In this document: one piece after another, positions 1-6,442 of the stretch | How the letters are laid out: each line of letters opens with the position of its first letter | Position numbering within the stretch: the first letter of the stretch is position 1 | NCBI GenBank assembly: GCA_041477005.1 | Contig: JBGOUJ010000137.1 | Span: forward strand, 1-14,131 | DNA length: 14,131 nt | Origin: JBGOUJ01 sp041477005 | GTDB taxonomy: Bacteria; Acidobacteriota; Terriglobia; Bryobacterales; JACQDG01 | Reading direction: 5' to 3' | Notes under the pieces: model-generated | What the model saw: the letters and a program-made list of their open reading frames with translations, nothing else | The model's database searches: none | What the model was told of the DNA's origin: nothing | Position numbers and translations under genes: made by a program

Positions 1-2
1 GC

Positions 3-62
3 GCGGCGCCGACGACTGTGGAAAACCGGAACCTCAAAAAACTCCTCACGGAGCAACTATAA
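3..62 (+). pseudogene. Possible 3' tail of an IS3-type transposase OrfA (partial)
   Basis: An open frame enters from the left edge and ends at TAA (60-62). Its last residues read TVENRNLKKLLTEQL. An ENxxLKKLLxE pattern is typical of the leucine-zipper region of IS3-family OrfA transposase proteins, where the native protein normally continues further, so this would be a truncated remnant. Only about 19 residues are visible, so chance similarity is quite possible. Its position beside toxin-antitoxin debris fits a rearranged patch. Confidence 0.22.
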
Positions 63-101
63 GGCCGCTTGTCCAGGCGGTACAGTCCGTTGTCGGCGAG
101 G

Positions 102-107
102 TATAAT
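102..107 (+). promoter_or_regulatory. -10 box TATAAT just upstream of the DUF433 start
   Basis: A perfect TATAAT lies six bases before the ATG at 114, which would place transcription initiation at or next to the start codon (leaderless mRNA). No good -35 hexamer is seen at the usual distance. A GAGG at 98-101 is 12 bases from the ATG and overlaps the -10 region, so it would not be in the transcript. Confidence 0.45.
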
Positions 108-113
108 TCGCGT

Positions 114-338
114 ATGAACTGGCAAGAGCGAATCTCGGTGAATCCGGCAGTGCGGAGCGGGAAACCATGCATCAAAGGTACGAGGATTACCGTGTACGAC
201 GTGCTGGAATACCTCGCCGGGGGGATGAGCGAGGACCAGATCCTGACCGATTTTCCGGACCTGACACGCGAAGACATTCGGGCCTGCCTGGCCTTTGCCG
301 CCGCGCGTGAGCGGCGGCTCGAAGACTCTGTGGCGTGA
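114..338 (+). CDS. DUF433 family antitoxin-like protein
   Basis: This 74-residue protein begins MNWQERISVNPAVRSGKPCI, the signature opening of DUF433 proteins (ISVNPxVRxGKPCIKGTRI). It then has a short winged-helix/HTH-like region (VYDVLEYLAGGMSEDQILTDFPDLTREDI) typical of the family. DUF433 proteins are usually antitoxins encoded directly upstream of a DUF5615 (PIN-like) toxin. That arrangement is seen here, with a 4-base GTGA overlap to the next frame, but the toxin is truncated. I chose ATG 114 over a possible upstream TTG at 69 because the family begins at this residue and TATAAT lies just before it. The length is normal. DNA binding to its own promoter is expected from the family, not shown here. 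Confidence 0.88.
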   Translation: MNWQERISVNPAVRSGKPCIKGTRITVYDVLEYLAGGMSEDQILTDFPDLTREDIRACLAFAAARERRLEDSVA

Positions 339-397
339 AGCTGCTCTTCGACGAGAACGTGAGCCCACGACTCGCCCGCACGGTGGCCGGCGAGTAA
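335..397 (+). pseudogene. Truncated DUF5615 (PIN-like) toxin
   Basis: A GTG start at 335 overlaps the DUF433 stop (GTGA). It opens a frame reading MKLLFDENVSPRLARTVAGE and then TAA at 395-397. KLLFDENLSPRL is the conserved N-terminal strand of DUF5615 toxins and carries the first acidic residues of the PIN-like active site. The family is normally about 110-120 residues, so all but the first 20 are missing. Similarity to the family appears to stop abruptly near 390-397, where an unrelated opposite-strand fragment begins. This suggests a deletion or recombination junction rather than a point mutation. It is almost certainly inactive. Confidence 0.8.
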
Positions 398-553
398 GAT
401 CGAGAGCAGATGCGAGAGCTTGACCTCGGTCAACACATCATCCGGCAACCTGCCAAGCCTGGGCTCCAGCCGCACCGCCGGCAACCGGCCAAGTCCTTGG
501 ACATTCGCGACCGGTTCACGGTCGAGAAACCCGAGCCGCGGTAGCGCCACTTC
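398..553 (-). pseudogene. Fragment resembling the C-terminus of a MazF/PemK-type toxin
   Basis: Reading the minus strand from 553 gives EVALPRLGFLDREPVANV, then QGLGRLPAVRLEPRLGRLP, then DDVLTEVKLSHLLSILLAG. The pattern G-L-DR-x-VA followed by RLxxRLGRLxxxxLxxV resembles the last two strands and helix of MazF/PemK endoribonucleases. An in-frame TAG (556-554) lies immediately upstream, so the N-terminal two thirds are absent. The native stop is also missing, and similarity ends where the truncated DUF5615 frame ends. It is too short to be functional. The assignment rests on pattern memory, and chance similarity cannot be excluded. Confidence 0.38.
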
Positions 554-666
554 CTATGGACTCTGCCTGTTTTGGGTGGTCAGCGCGGGGAAAGCGCTTC
601 CTTTCACCTCTCGTCCGATGGGAGGCAGCGCCACGGCTGTTCGATGACCGGATGTTTTCCAAGAAA
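554..666. other. Short non-coding stretch
   Basis: I see no convincing gene, hairpin or repeat between the toxin-like fragment and the 3' end of the nhaR-type gene. The open frames here lack family features and appear to be chance frames. No clear terminator for the minus-strand regulator was found. Confidence 0.5.
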
Positions 667-1587
667 TCAGGCGGTGGGGTTGGCGAACAACTTCTCCCGG
701 GCAGCTTCTGAAATGGCCGCGACGGCCGGGTGCTTGATTTTGCGCTCCGCGGAGATGGCGTAGTATTCCGTTATCACCGAATCGAGCCTGCCGATCAGGG
801 CGACGCGGTAATAGCGCTGTACTTCGCTCCCGATCGCCGCCGGCGCGGCGAAAATGCCTGCGCCGGCCTGGCCGAACACGCTCAGCAGAGCGCTGTCCTG
901 AAACTCGCCCACCACCGCCGGGCGAATGCCGTGCGCGTCGAACCACTGGTCGAGCGCCCCGCGCGAAGCCGAGTTCTCCATCGGCAGAAGAAAGGGCGCC
1001 CCGTCCAGGCGCTTGGGGAAGTCCTTGCGATACTGCACGGCCATGGCGGGGGGCGCAAACAGAGCCACGCCGCTCGATCCGAGCAGATGATGGAACACGC
1101 GGACGCCAACGGCCGAGTGCGCCGGGGCGTCGGTCAAAACAAGATCGAGCTCGTGCGCGGAGAGATCGAGTAAGAGCCGGTCGGGCTTGTCTTCGCAACA
1201 GATGAGCTGCACGCCTCCTTTTAGCGCGAGAGCGGGCTGCAGAATGCGGTAGGCGATCAGCTTGGGTATCACGTCGGAAATGCCGACCAGAAGCCGCACC
1301 GGGCGGCCGCGCGGCCGGCCCTTGAGGACGTCGGCCAGCTCGCTGCCGAGCGCGAAGATTTCATCCGCGTAGCGGTAGACGATCTGTCCGATTTCGGTGA
1401 GCACCAGGCGGCGGCCGACGCGCGCGAACAGTTTTTCGCCGAGGCTTTCCTCGAGAGAGCGAATTTGACCGCTAATGGTGGGCTGCGCCAGGCGCAGCTC
1501 TTCGCAGGCGCGGGCGATGCTGCCCTTCCGCGCGACCGTCCAGAAGTAAAGCAGGTGGTGGTAGTTCAGCCACTCCATCGCTGCCAT
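667..1587 (-). CDS. nhaR: NhaR-type LysR family transcriptional regulator
   Basis: This 306-residue protein belongs to the LysR family. An N-terminal winged HTH (about residues 6-66) opens with LNYHHLLYFWTVARKGSIAR and includes QPTISGQIRSLEESLGEKLF. The effector-binding domain follows (about 95-300). Several stretches match NhaR closely in my memory: NYxHLYYFW, the ITGQIRALEExL equivalent, EFxDxALxxxFG and a C-terminal EYxAIxAERxIxHPAV. In enterobacteria NhaR senses Na+/pH and activates the nhaA antiporter. No nhaA is present here. Instead the gene is divergent from a TerC-family transporter, a plausible target. Start: ATG 1587 gives 306 aa and ATG 1578 gives 303 aa. Neither has a Shine-Dalgarno sequence, so the choice is uncertain. 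Confidence 0.88.
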   Translation of the reverse strand: MAAMEWLNYHHLLYFWTVARKGSIARACEELRLAQPTISGQIRSLEESLGEKLFARVGRRLVLTEIGQIVYRYADEIFALGSELADVLKGRPRGRPVRLLVGISDVIPKLIAYRILQPALALKGGVQLICCEDKPDRLLLDLSAHELDLVLTDAPAHSAVGVRVFHHLLGSSGVALFAPPAMAVQYRKDFPKRLDGAPFLLPMENSASRGALDQWFDAHGIRPAVVGEFQDSALLSVFGQAGAGIFAAPAAIGSEVQRYYRVALIGRLDSVITEYYAISAERKIKHPAVAAISEAAREKLFANPTA

Positions 1588-1591
1588 TTTA

Positions 1592-1610
1592 CCATCGGAA
1601 AAACCGATGG
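1592..1610. promoter_or_regulatory. LysR-type operator dyad (T-N11-A) in the divergent promoter region
   Basis: A perfect inverted repeat CCATCGG-AAAAA-CCGATGG contains ATCGG-N5-CCGAT. The T at 1595 and the A at 1607 are 11 bases apart, the classic LysR-family T-N11-A box. It ends four bases from the nhaR-type start codon and about 75 bases before the next divergent gene, as expected for an autoregulatory and activating site. In RNA it could also fold as a hairpin immediately before the start codon. Confidence 0.6.
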
Positions 1611-1621
1611 GATCACTCCAA

Positions 1622-1666
1622 ACTATCTATATAACTATCAGCGACGCCGCGCGTCTATCTGGATAG
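1622..1666. promoter_or_regulatory. AT-rich divergent promoter segment with a small dyad
   Basis: The tract 1622-1638 is strikingly AT-rich for this window. It holds overlapping -10-like hexamers on both strands (TATAAC at 1630-1635 on plus; TATAGA-like on minus). A CTATC-TG-GATAG dyad sits at 1655-1666. No convincing -35 box was found, consistent with an activator-dependent promoter. Confidence 0.35.
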
Positions 1667-1686
1667 CGAAACGAAAGGAGAAAGTC

Positions 1687-1965
1687 ATGTTGCGTCAGAT
1701 GGTAAGTGTCCTTTTTAATGCCGCCGTGCTGATCACGGCGCTCGGTGGAGCGGTGTGGCTGTTCGCGAGCGGAAACGCGGCGTTCCTCGAGGGGCTGCTG
1801 CTGGCGAAGCTGGGATTTATCGCGGCGATGGTGTTCGCATTCCGGCTGGCGGAGAGCGTGGGACCGGGCCAGCTCTCCATCTGGGCCGGCCCGCTGCGAC
1901 TTCGTCCGGGGCGTGGCTCGGCGGACGAGAGCCGCCTGGCCGGGAAGGGAGCGAACGCGACGTGA
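1687..1965 (+). CDS. Small two-helix membrane protein, function unknown
   Basis: A 92-residue protein starts at ATG 1687 behind a strong ribosome site (AAAGGAG at 1674-1680, six bases before the start). Two hydrophobic segments are visible: about residues 7-26 (LFNAAVLITALGGAVWLFAS) and about 32-52 (EGLLLAKLGFIAAMVFAFRL). A basic, flexible tail follows. I recognise no family. It lies 19 bases before the TerC-family gene on the same strand, so the two are probably co-transcribed under the divergent NhaR-type regulator. It may be a small partner subunit of the transporter, which is inference only. The good ribosome site and spacing argue that it is a real gene. Confidence 0.72.
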   Translation: MLRQMVSVLFNAAVLITALGGAVWLFASGNAAFLEGLLLAKLGFIAAMVFAFRLAESVGPGQLSIWAGPLRLRPGRGSADESRLAGKGANAT

Positions 1966-1984
1966 GCGCACTCGGGTGAGGACC

Positions 1985-2968
1985 ATGCCGGCATCGCTGT
2001 TTCCTCTGGCGGAATACTGGTGGTTTTACGCCGCCTTTACAGGGCTCGTACTGCTCTTGCTCGCGACCGATCTGGGCCTGTTTCACCGCCGGGCGCGCCA
2101 AGTCGGGTTTCGCGAAGCAGTGCTCTGGATCGGCGTCTGGACCGGCCTGGCCCTGGCGTTTTGCTTCGGCCTGTATCAGTATGCCGGCTCGAAATTCGGC
2201 GCGGCCGCCGCCAAGCAGGTGGCACTCGAGTTCCTCACCGGATACATCGTAGAGGAGTCTCTTTCACTCGACAACATGTTCGTCTTCGTGCTGCTGTTCG
2301 GGTCGTTCGGAATACCCGCGCAGTTCCAGCACCGCATTCTTTTCTATGGAATCGGGGGAGCTCTCCTGTTCCGTGCTGCGTTCATCGGGCTGGGATCGGT
2401 GCTGCTGCAGTACGCCTGGGTCGTCCTCCTGTTCGGCGTATTTCTGGTCTTTACCGGGATCAAGATGATGCTGTCGCCGGGCCGGGAGATGCGCCCGGAG
2501 GAGAGCGCCATCCTGCGCCTGCTGCGGAAGATTCTGCCGGTAACCCCCCATCTGCACGGACAGCGGTTTTTCGCGCGCCTCGACGGCAGGCTGTATGCCA
2601 CGCCGCTTCTGCTGACTCTGGCGTTTGTCGAAGTGAGCGACATTCTCTTCGCGATCGACTCGGTGCCGGCCATTTTCGCGATCACACGGGAGCCGTTTAT
2701 CGTCTACACGTCGAACGTATTCGCGGTGCTCGGCCTGCGCTCGATGTACTTTCTACTTGCCGGCGCCGTACACCGGTTCCATTTGCTGCGGTATGGGCTG
2801 GCTCTGATTCTTGTCTTCGTGGGGTTGAAGATGTCCTGGTTGAACGCAGCCTGGCACGGGCACTTTCCGGTCGGCCTTTCGCTCGCCGTGATCGGCGGCG
2901 TGCTGGCGGCGTCGATCGGCCTCTCGCTCGCGTTTCCTAAGCGGGAGCTGAAGCATTCCTCGGAGTAA
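1985..2968 (+). CDS. TerC/Alx-family integral membrane metal transporter
   Basis: A 327-residue polytopic membrane protein of the TerC family, close in length to E. coli Alx (about 320 aa). Both family hallmarks are present. EESLSLDNMFVF (residues 90-101) lies in one helix, and EVSDILFAIDSVPAIFAITR (216-235) with TSNVFAVLGLRSMYFLL lies in later helices. The acidic residues E90, D96, E216, D219 and D225 are those expected to line the ion path. About eight or nine transmembrane helices can be counted. Alx/TerC proteins are linked to manganese export and alkaline pH stress. The neighbouring NhaR-type regulator supports a cation or pH homeostasis role. ATG 1985 follows a GAGG at 1978-1981. The family assignment is firm; the substrate is inferred. 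Confidence 0.92.
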   Translation: MPASLFPLAEYWWFYAAFTGLVLLLLATDLGLFHRRARQVGFREAVLWIGVWTGLALAFCFGLYQYAGSKFGAAAAKQVALEFLTGYIVEESLSLDNMFVFVLLFGSFGIPAQFQHRILFYGIGGALLFRAAFIGLGSVLLQYAWVVLLFGVFLVFTGIKMMLSPGREMRPEESAILRLLRKILPVTPHLHGQRFFARLDGRLYATPLLLTLAFVEVSDILFAIDSVPAIFAITREPFIVYTSNVFAVLGLRSMYFLLAGAVHRFHLLRYGLALILVFVGLKMSWLNAAWHGHFPVGLSLAVIGGVLAASIGLSLAFPKRELKHSSE

Positions 2969-3036
2969 CCGAAAACAGGTGAAATGCCAGCATGATCGAA
3001 TGACCGCTCAGCCCGCGACCTTGAGAACAAGAACAG

Positions 3037-3121
3037 AAGATCTCTGCGACTCTGCGGTGAATGCGGGCCCTCAATCAACGGCCGAGACTCAACCGCGGAG
3101 ACGCTGAGGCGCTGAGAGCTT
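3037..3121. repeat. Imperfect palindromic intergenic repeat (CGCAGAG/CGCTGAG type)
   Basis: The left arm (3037-3062) contains TCTCTGCGACTCTGCGGTGA. The right arm (3087-3121) contains AACCGCGGAGACGCTGAGGC and GCTGAGAG. The arms are imperfect reverse complements sharing a core of the form TCACCGCNGAG..CGCNGAGA, separated by 24 bases. Sequences of this kind, with tandem CGCAGAG units, are dispersed through intergenic DNA of many bacterial genomes. Only one copy is visible here, so its repeat status in this genome is inferred. Confidence 0.5.
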
Positions 3122-3191
3122 CCCAAATCCTCGATTATCCTGATACTATTGGGAATCCTGTGTGCGACGCGATAACAGGTATGTATTTATG

Positions 3192-3222
3192 AAACGGACC
3201 GCTTAGCTTTCTTGGTCCGTTT
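3192..3222 (-). terminator. Intrinsic terminator of the chemosensory operon
   Basis: A perfect 9-bp inverted repeat (AAACGGACC at 3192-3200 and GGTCCGTTT at 3214-3222) encloses a 13-base loop. It directly abuts the stop codon of the last gene in the minus-strand operon (TGA at 3225-3223). Read on the minus strand, the stem ends in TTT and continues into AT-rich sequence. On the plus strand it ends TTTT-like as well, so it may act in both directions. Confidence 0.72.
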
Positions 3223-4737
3223 TCAGCCACCTGCGGTTTGCAGTTGCGGTTTGGGGGTAGCCGGCCGGCCGGCCGGAATGGTGAAGTAGAAAGTTGCGCC
3301 CGCTCCCGGCTGCGACTCGACCCAAATGCGGCCGCCCTGGCCCTCCACAATCCTTTTGCAAATGGCCAGGCCGATGCCGGTGCCAGGGTACTCGTGCTTG
3401 GCGTGCAGGCGTTGAAACACGTCGAAAATCTGCGCGGCGTACGCCGGGTTGATGCCGATGCCGTTGTCTTTCACCGAAAAAAGCCATTCGGTATCTCTCT
3501 GTTCGGCTGAGACGTGCACGCGCGGAGGTTCCTGGCCCCGAAACTTGATCGCGTTCCCGATCAGGTTGGCAAACAACTGGGCGAGCCGCGACGCGTCGCC
3601 GATGACGGTCGGCAGCGGGTCGCAGGTCACAACGGCGCCGCTTTCCTCGAGAGCCGATCGAAGGTTCTCCAGGGTCTGCTGGTAGACGGCCTGGCAATCC
3701 GCCGGTGCGACACCCGCCTCTCGGCGGGAGAGCCGCGAATAGGCCAACAGGTCGTCAATCAATTGCCGCATTCGCACGCATCCGTCTACGGCGTGCTGGA
3801 TGAACACATCGGCGCCGGCGTCGAGTTTGCCTTTGTAGCGCCGGGCCAGGAGCTGGGTAAAGCTCGCTACCGTGCGCAGCGGCTCCTGGAGGTCGTGAGC
3901 CGAAACGTAGGCGAAACGCTCCAGCTCAGCGTTGTAGCGGCTGAGTCCCTCGGCCTGCCGCGCCAGTTGTTCAACGGCCTCCCTGCTCTCGGTTACATCT
4001 CGGGAGATGCCGACGATTCCGGAGACTCTTTCGTGGCCGGAGAAAATGGGGACCTTGGTGCTGGAAAGCCAACGGAGCTGTCCGTCTGCGCTCCGGATTC
4101 GCTCCAGCTTATCGACGATCGGCAGCCCGGTCTCGACGATGCGCCGCTCATCTTTGAGAGATTCCAAGGCCCATTCATCGGCGAAGAAGTCGCGCAGCGT
4201 CTTGCCGGCGGCTTCCTCCGGGCGCTCGATGCCCAGAAGCCTGGCCTTGGCCTTGTTGAGCCGTGTATAGCGGCAGGCGGAATCCTGGAAATAAATGGCG
4301 TCCGGCACATTGTCCATGAGCGAGTGGAGCAGGTCCCGCTCGTGGGCCAGCTCGGCCTGCAGGCGGTAATGGTTGGCCGCCTGAGTGACCCTCATCTTCA
4401 GATCTTTGGGATCCCACGGTTTGGCCACGTACGCATAGATCTGCCCGTTGTTGATCGCCCGCGCCAGAGCTTCCACGTCGGCGTAGCCCGTGACCAGAAT
4501 GCGCGTCGCTCGGCAGATCTCCCCGGCCCTTCGCAAGAACTCATCGCCACCGATCCCCGGCATTCGCTGGTCCGAGAGCACCACAGCGATATCACCTTCC
4601 TCGAGGCTGTGGAGGGCAGCGCCCGTATCGGTGGTGCCAGACACGGCGAAGTCATCTTCCAGCAGGTCCTCGATGCTGGTCAGGATCTGGGGTTCATCGT
4701 CCACCACCAGCACCGCTAACTTTTCACTCTGATTCAT
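3223..4737 (-). CDS. Hybrid response regulator-histidine kinase (REC-PAS-HisKA-HATPase)
   Basis: A 504-residue soluble sensor kinase. The N-terminal receiver domain (about 7-120) has acidic pair D13/D14, phospho-acceptor D56 in LSDQRMPG and conserved K106 in AYVAKPWD. A PAS domain follows (about 135-250, ending in GIVGISRDVTESRE). The dimerisation domain carries H281 in SAHDLQEPLRTV, the variant common in phytochrome-like kinases. In the ATPase domain, N395 lies in NLIGNAIKF, DNGIGI begins at 424, and the GTGIGLAI box begins near 452. It is the last gene of the chemosensory operon. Its start overlaps the preceding gene by 14 bases, and a terminator follows at once. The receiver probably takes phosphate from CheA or another operon kinase and controls this kinase's activity. 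Its target lies outside the window. Confidence 0.9.
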   Translation of the reverse strand: MNQSEKLAVLVVDDEPQILTSIEDLLEDDFAVSGTTDTGAALHSLEEGDIAVVLSDQRMPGIGGDEFLRRAGEICRATRILVTGYADVEALARAINNGQIYAYVAKPWDPKDLKMRVTQAANHYRLQAELAHERDLLHSLMDNVPDAIYFQDSACRYTRLNKAKARLLGIERPEEAAGKTLRDFFADEWALESLKDERRIVETGLPIVDKLERIRSADGQLRWLSSTKVPIFSGHERVSGIVGISRDVTESREAVEQLARQAEGLSRYNAELERFAYVSAHDLQEPLRTVASFTQLLARRYKGKLDAGADVFIQHAVDGCVRMRQLIDDLLAYSRLSRREAGVAPADCQAVYQQTLENLRSALEESGAVVTCDPLPTVIGDASRLAQLFANLIGNAIKFRGQEPPRVHVSAEQRDTEWLFSVKDNGIGINPAYAAQIFDVFQRLHAKHEYPGTGIGLAICKRIVEGQGGRIWVESQPGAGATFYFTIPAGRPATPKPQLQTAGG

Positions 4738-6442
4738 GGCTTGACTCTTCCTTCAGGTCCAAGGGGATCTTGATGACGAACTCGGTTCCTCCGCCTTCGC
4801 GGCCGGCAACCTCGATTTGCCCGTGATGGGCCTGGACGATCCCATAGGATATGGCCAGACCCAGGCCGGTCCCTTGGCCGACCGGCTTGGTGGTGAAGAA
4901 CGGCTCGAAAACGCGGTGCCGCATGTTTTCCGGGATGCCCTTTCCGGTGTCGCCGATCGAGATGCAAAACATGCCGTTCCGGGTCCCGGTGGCGATGGTA
5001 ATCGTACCTTCGCTTTCGATGGCGTCGGCGGCGTTCGCCAGCACGTTCATCAGCACCTGGTTGAGCTGGCCCGCGTAGCACGTGAGCGTGCCGGAGGGAC
5101 CGTATTTCTTTTCGACCCGAATGCGGTCCTTCAGCTTATGGCGCAAGAATCGCAGCGCCGAGTCGATGCTTTCGTGGACATCGATTGTGTTGAATTTCCC
5201 TTCGTCCAGCCGCGAGAAGGTGCGCAGGTCCAGGATCAGCTCGTTCACGCGCTCCAGACCCTGGCGCATGTCTCCCAGCCGGTCTCGCACCTTGGCCACC
5301 CTTTTCCGGGAAGCCTCCACGAGGGCAGGCCCGGCTTCCGCCTCCAGATGGCCGATCTGTTTCTCGATCGTGAACAGATTGTTCACAACAAATGCCAGAG
5401 GGTTATTGATCTCGTGCGCGATGCCGGCCACCAACTGCCCGAGTGACGCCATCTTCTCCGTATGCACCAGGTGGGTCTGGGTTTCCTTGAGCTTCCGGTT
5501 GATTTCCTCCAGCTCGCGATTCGCTTCGGCCAGCTTCCCCGCCAGCGCCGCCCGTGCTTCGGCGGCGTCTTTTTCGACGTGGGCGCGAACCGCCTCCAGC
5601 TCCCGGTGCTTGAGCTCCTCGGCGATGCGACCGTTCTCCTCCTGAAAAAATTTGCGGCGCAGCAGCGCGCGGATGCGGGCCTTTAACACCGCCATGTCGC
5701 TCGATTTGCCCACGAAGTCATCAGCGCCGGCTTCCAGGCCGCGAGTCATGTCGTCCTTGTTTTCGCGCGAGGTCAGCATCAGCACCGGCGTGGAGTTATC
5801 GAGGGCCCGGTGCATCTTGGTGATCCGGCGGCACACCTCGATGCCGTCCAGGTCCGGCATCAGCAGATCGACGAGCACGCAATCAAAGGTTTCCGCCGCC
5901 AGGCACTCCAGGCCCTGCCGACCACCGGTCGCCTCCACTACGTGGTAGTTCTCGCTGCGCAGCTCGTCGGCCAGATGCTGCAGGTAAGTGGGGCTGTCGT
6001 CAATGGCCAGCAGCCGGGGGCGGCCGGAAAACGAGCATCCCCGGCCCGGAACGGATGCTTGCCCCTCCGACTTGCGCAGCAGGCTGCGGATCCGCAGCAG
6101 CAGGATATCCGGGTCCACCGACTTGGGAAGGTAATCGTCGGCGCCGCTTTCGAGGCCCTGCATCTCGGCGGAATGCTCTTCCTCCACGGTGAGCATCAGG
6201 ATCGGCACTCCGCGGGTGTTTCCGCTCATGCGGATGCGCCGGCAGAGCTCGTCTCCCCTTATCCCGGGCAGGTAGTAGTCGACCACAATCAGGTCCGGCA
6301 CGATCCGATTCAGTTCCTCGAGAGCCTGTTCGGCCGCCGAGGCGCAGACGACCTCCCAGCCCTCGTCCTCGAGGAGGCATCGCAACTTGAGCGCCTGTGT
6401 GCCCGAATCCTCCACCACCATGATCCGGAAAGGCCGGGGCAT
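4724..6442 (-). CDS. Hybrid response regulator-histidine kinase (REC-REC-coiled coil-HisKA-HATPase)
   Basis: A 572-residue protein with two tandem receivers and a kinase core. REC1 (about 5-125) has E11/D12, phospho-acceptor D55 in VVDYYLPG and K107. REC2 (about 143-263) has D148/D149, D192 in LVDLLMPD and K246. A charged coiled coil (about 268-325) leads into a HisKA domain with H343 in AGIAHEINNPLAFV. The ATPase domain contains NVLANAADAIE, GDTGKGIPE and GQGTGLGLAIS. No transmembrane or PAS sensor is present, so input must come through the receivers, most likely from the CheA encoded upstream. It starts at ATG 6442, overlapping the cheB stop by one base (TGATG), and overlaps the next gene by 14. 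All catalytic residues appear intact. Confidence 0.9.
   Translation of the reverse strand: MPRPFRIMVVEDSGTQALKLRCLLEDEGWEVVCASAAEQALEELNRIVPDLIVVDYYLPGIRGDELCRRIRMSGNTRGVPILMLTVEEEHSAEMQGLESGADDYLPKSVDPDILLLRIRSLLRKSEGQASVPGRGCSFSGRPRLLAIDDSPTYLQHLADELRSENYHVVEATGGRQGLECLAAETFDCVLVDLLMPDLDGIEVCRRITKMHRALDNSTPVLMLTSRENKDDMTRGLEAGADDFVGKSSDMAVLKARIRALLRRKFFQEENGRIAEELKHRELEAVRAHVEKDAAEARAALAGKLAEANRELEEINRKLKETQTHLVHTEKMASLGQLVAGIAHEINNPLAFVVNNLFTIEKQIGHLEAEAGPALVEASRKRVAKVRDRLGDMRQGLERVNELILDLRTFSRLDEGKFNTIDVHESIDSALRFLRHKLKDRIRVEKKYGPSGTLTCYAGQLNQVLMNVLANAADAIESEGTITIATGTRNGMFCISIGDTGKGIPENMRHRVFEPFFTTKPVGQGTGLGLAISYGIVQAHHGQIEVAGREGGGTEFVIKIPLDLKEESSHESE

Noticed and set aside
62..80. Possible terminator hairpin after the transposase-like tail (CCGC/GCGG)
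   Set aside because: The stem is only about 4-5 bp and no T-run follows.
1611..1686. Manganese (yybP-ykoY) or pH-responsive leader before the TerC-family gene
   Set aside because: The leader is too short and lacks the expected conserved structure. The small membrane protein gene precedes the transporter.
3257..3277. GGCC/CCGG run near the end of the REC-PAS kinase gene
   Set aside because: It encodes ordinary Ala-Gly-Arg-Pro residues in the C-terminal tail and has no repeat unit elsewhere in the window.
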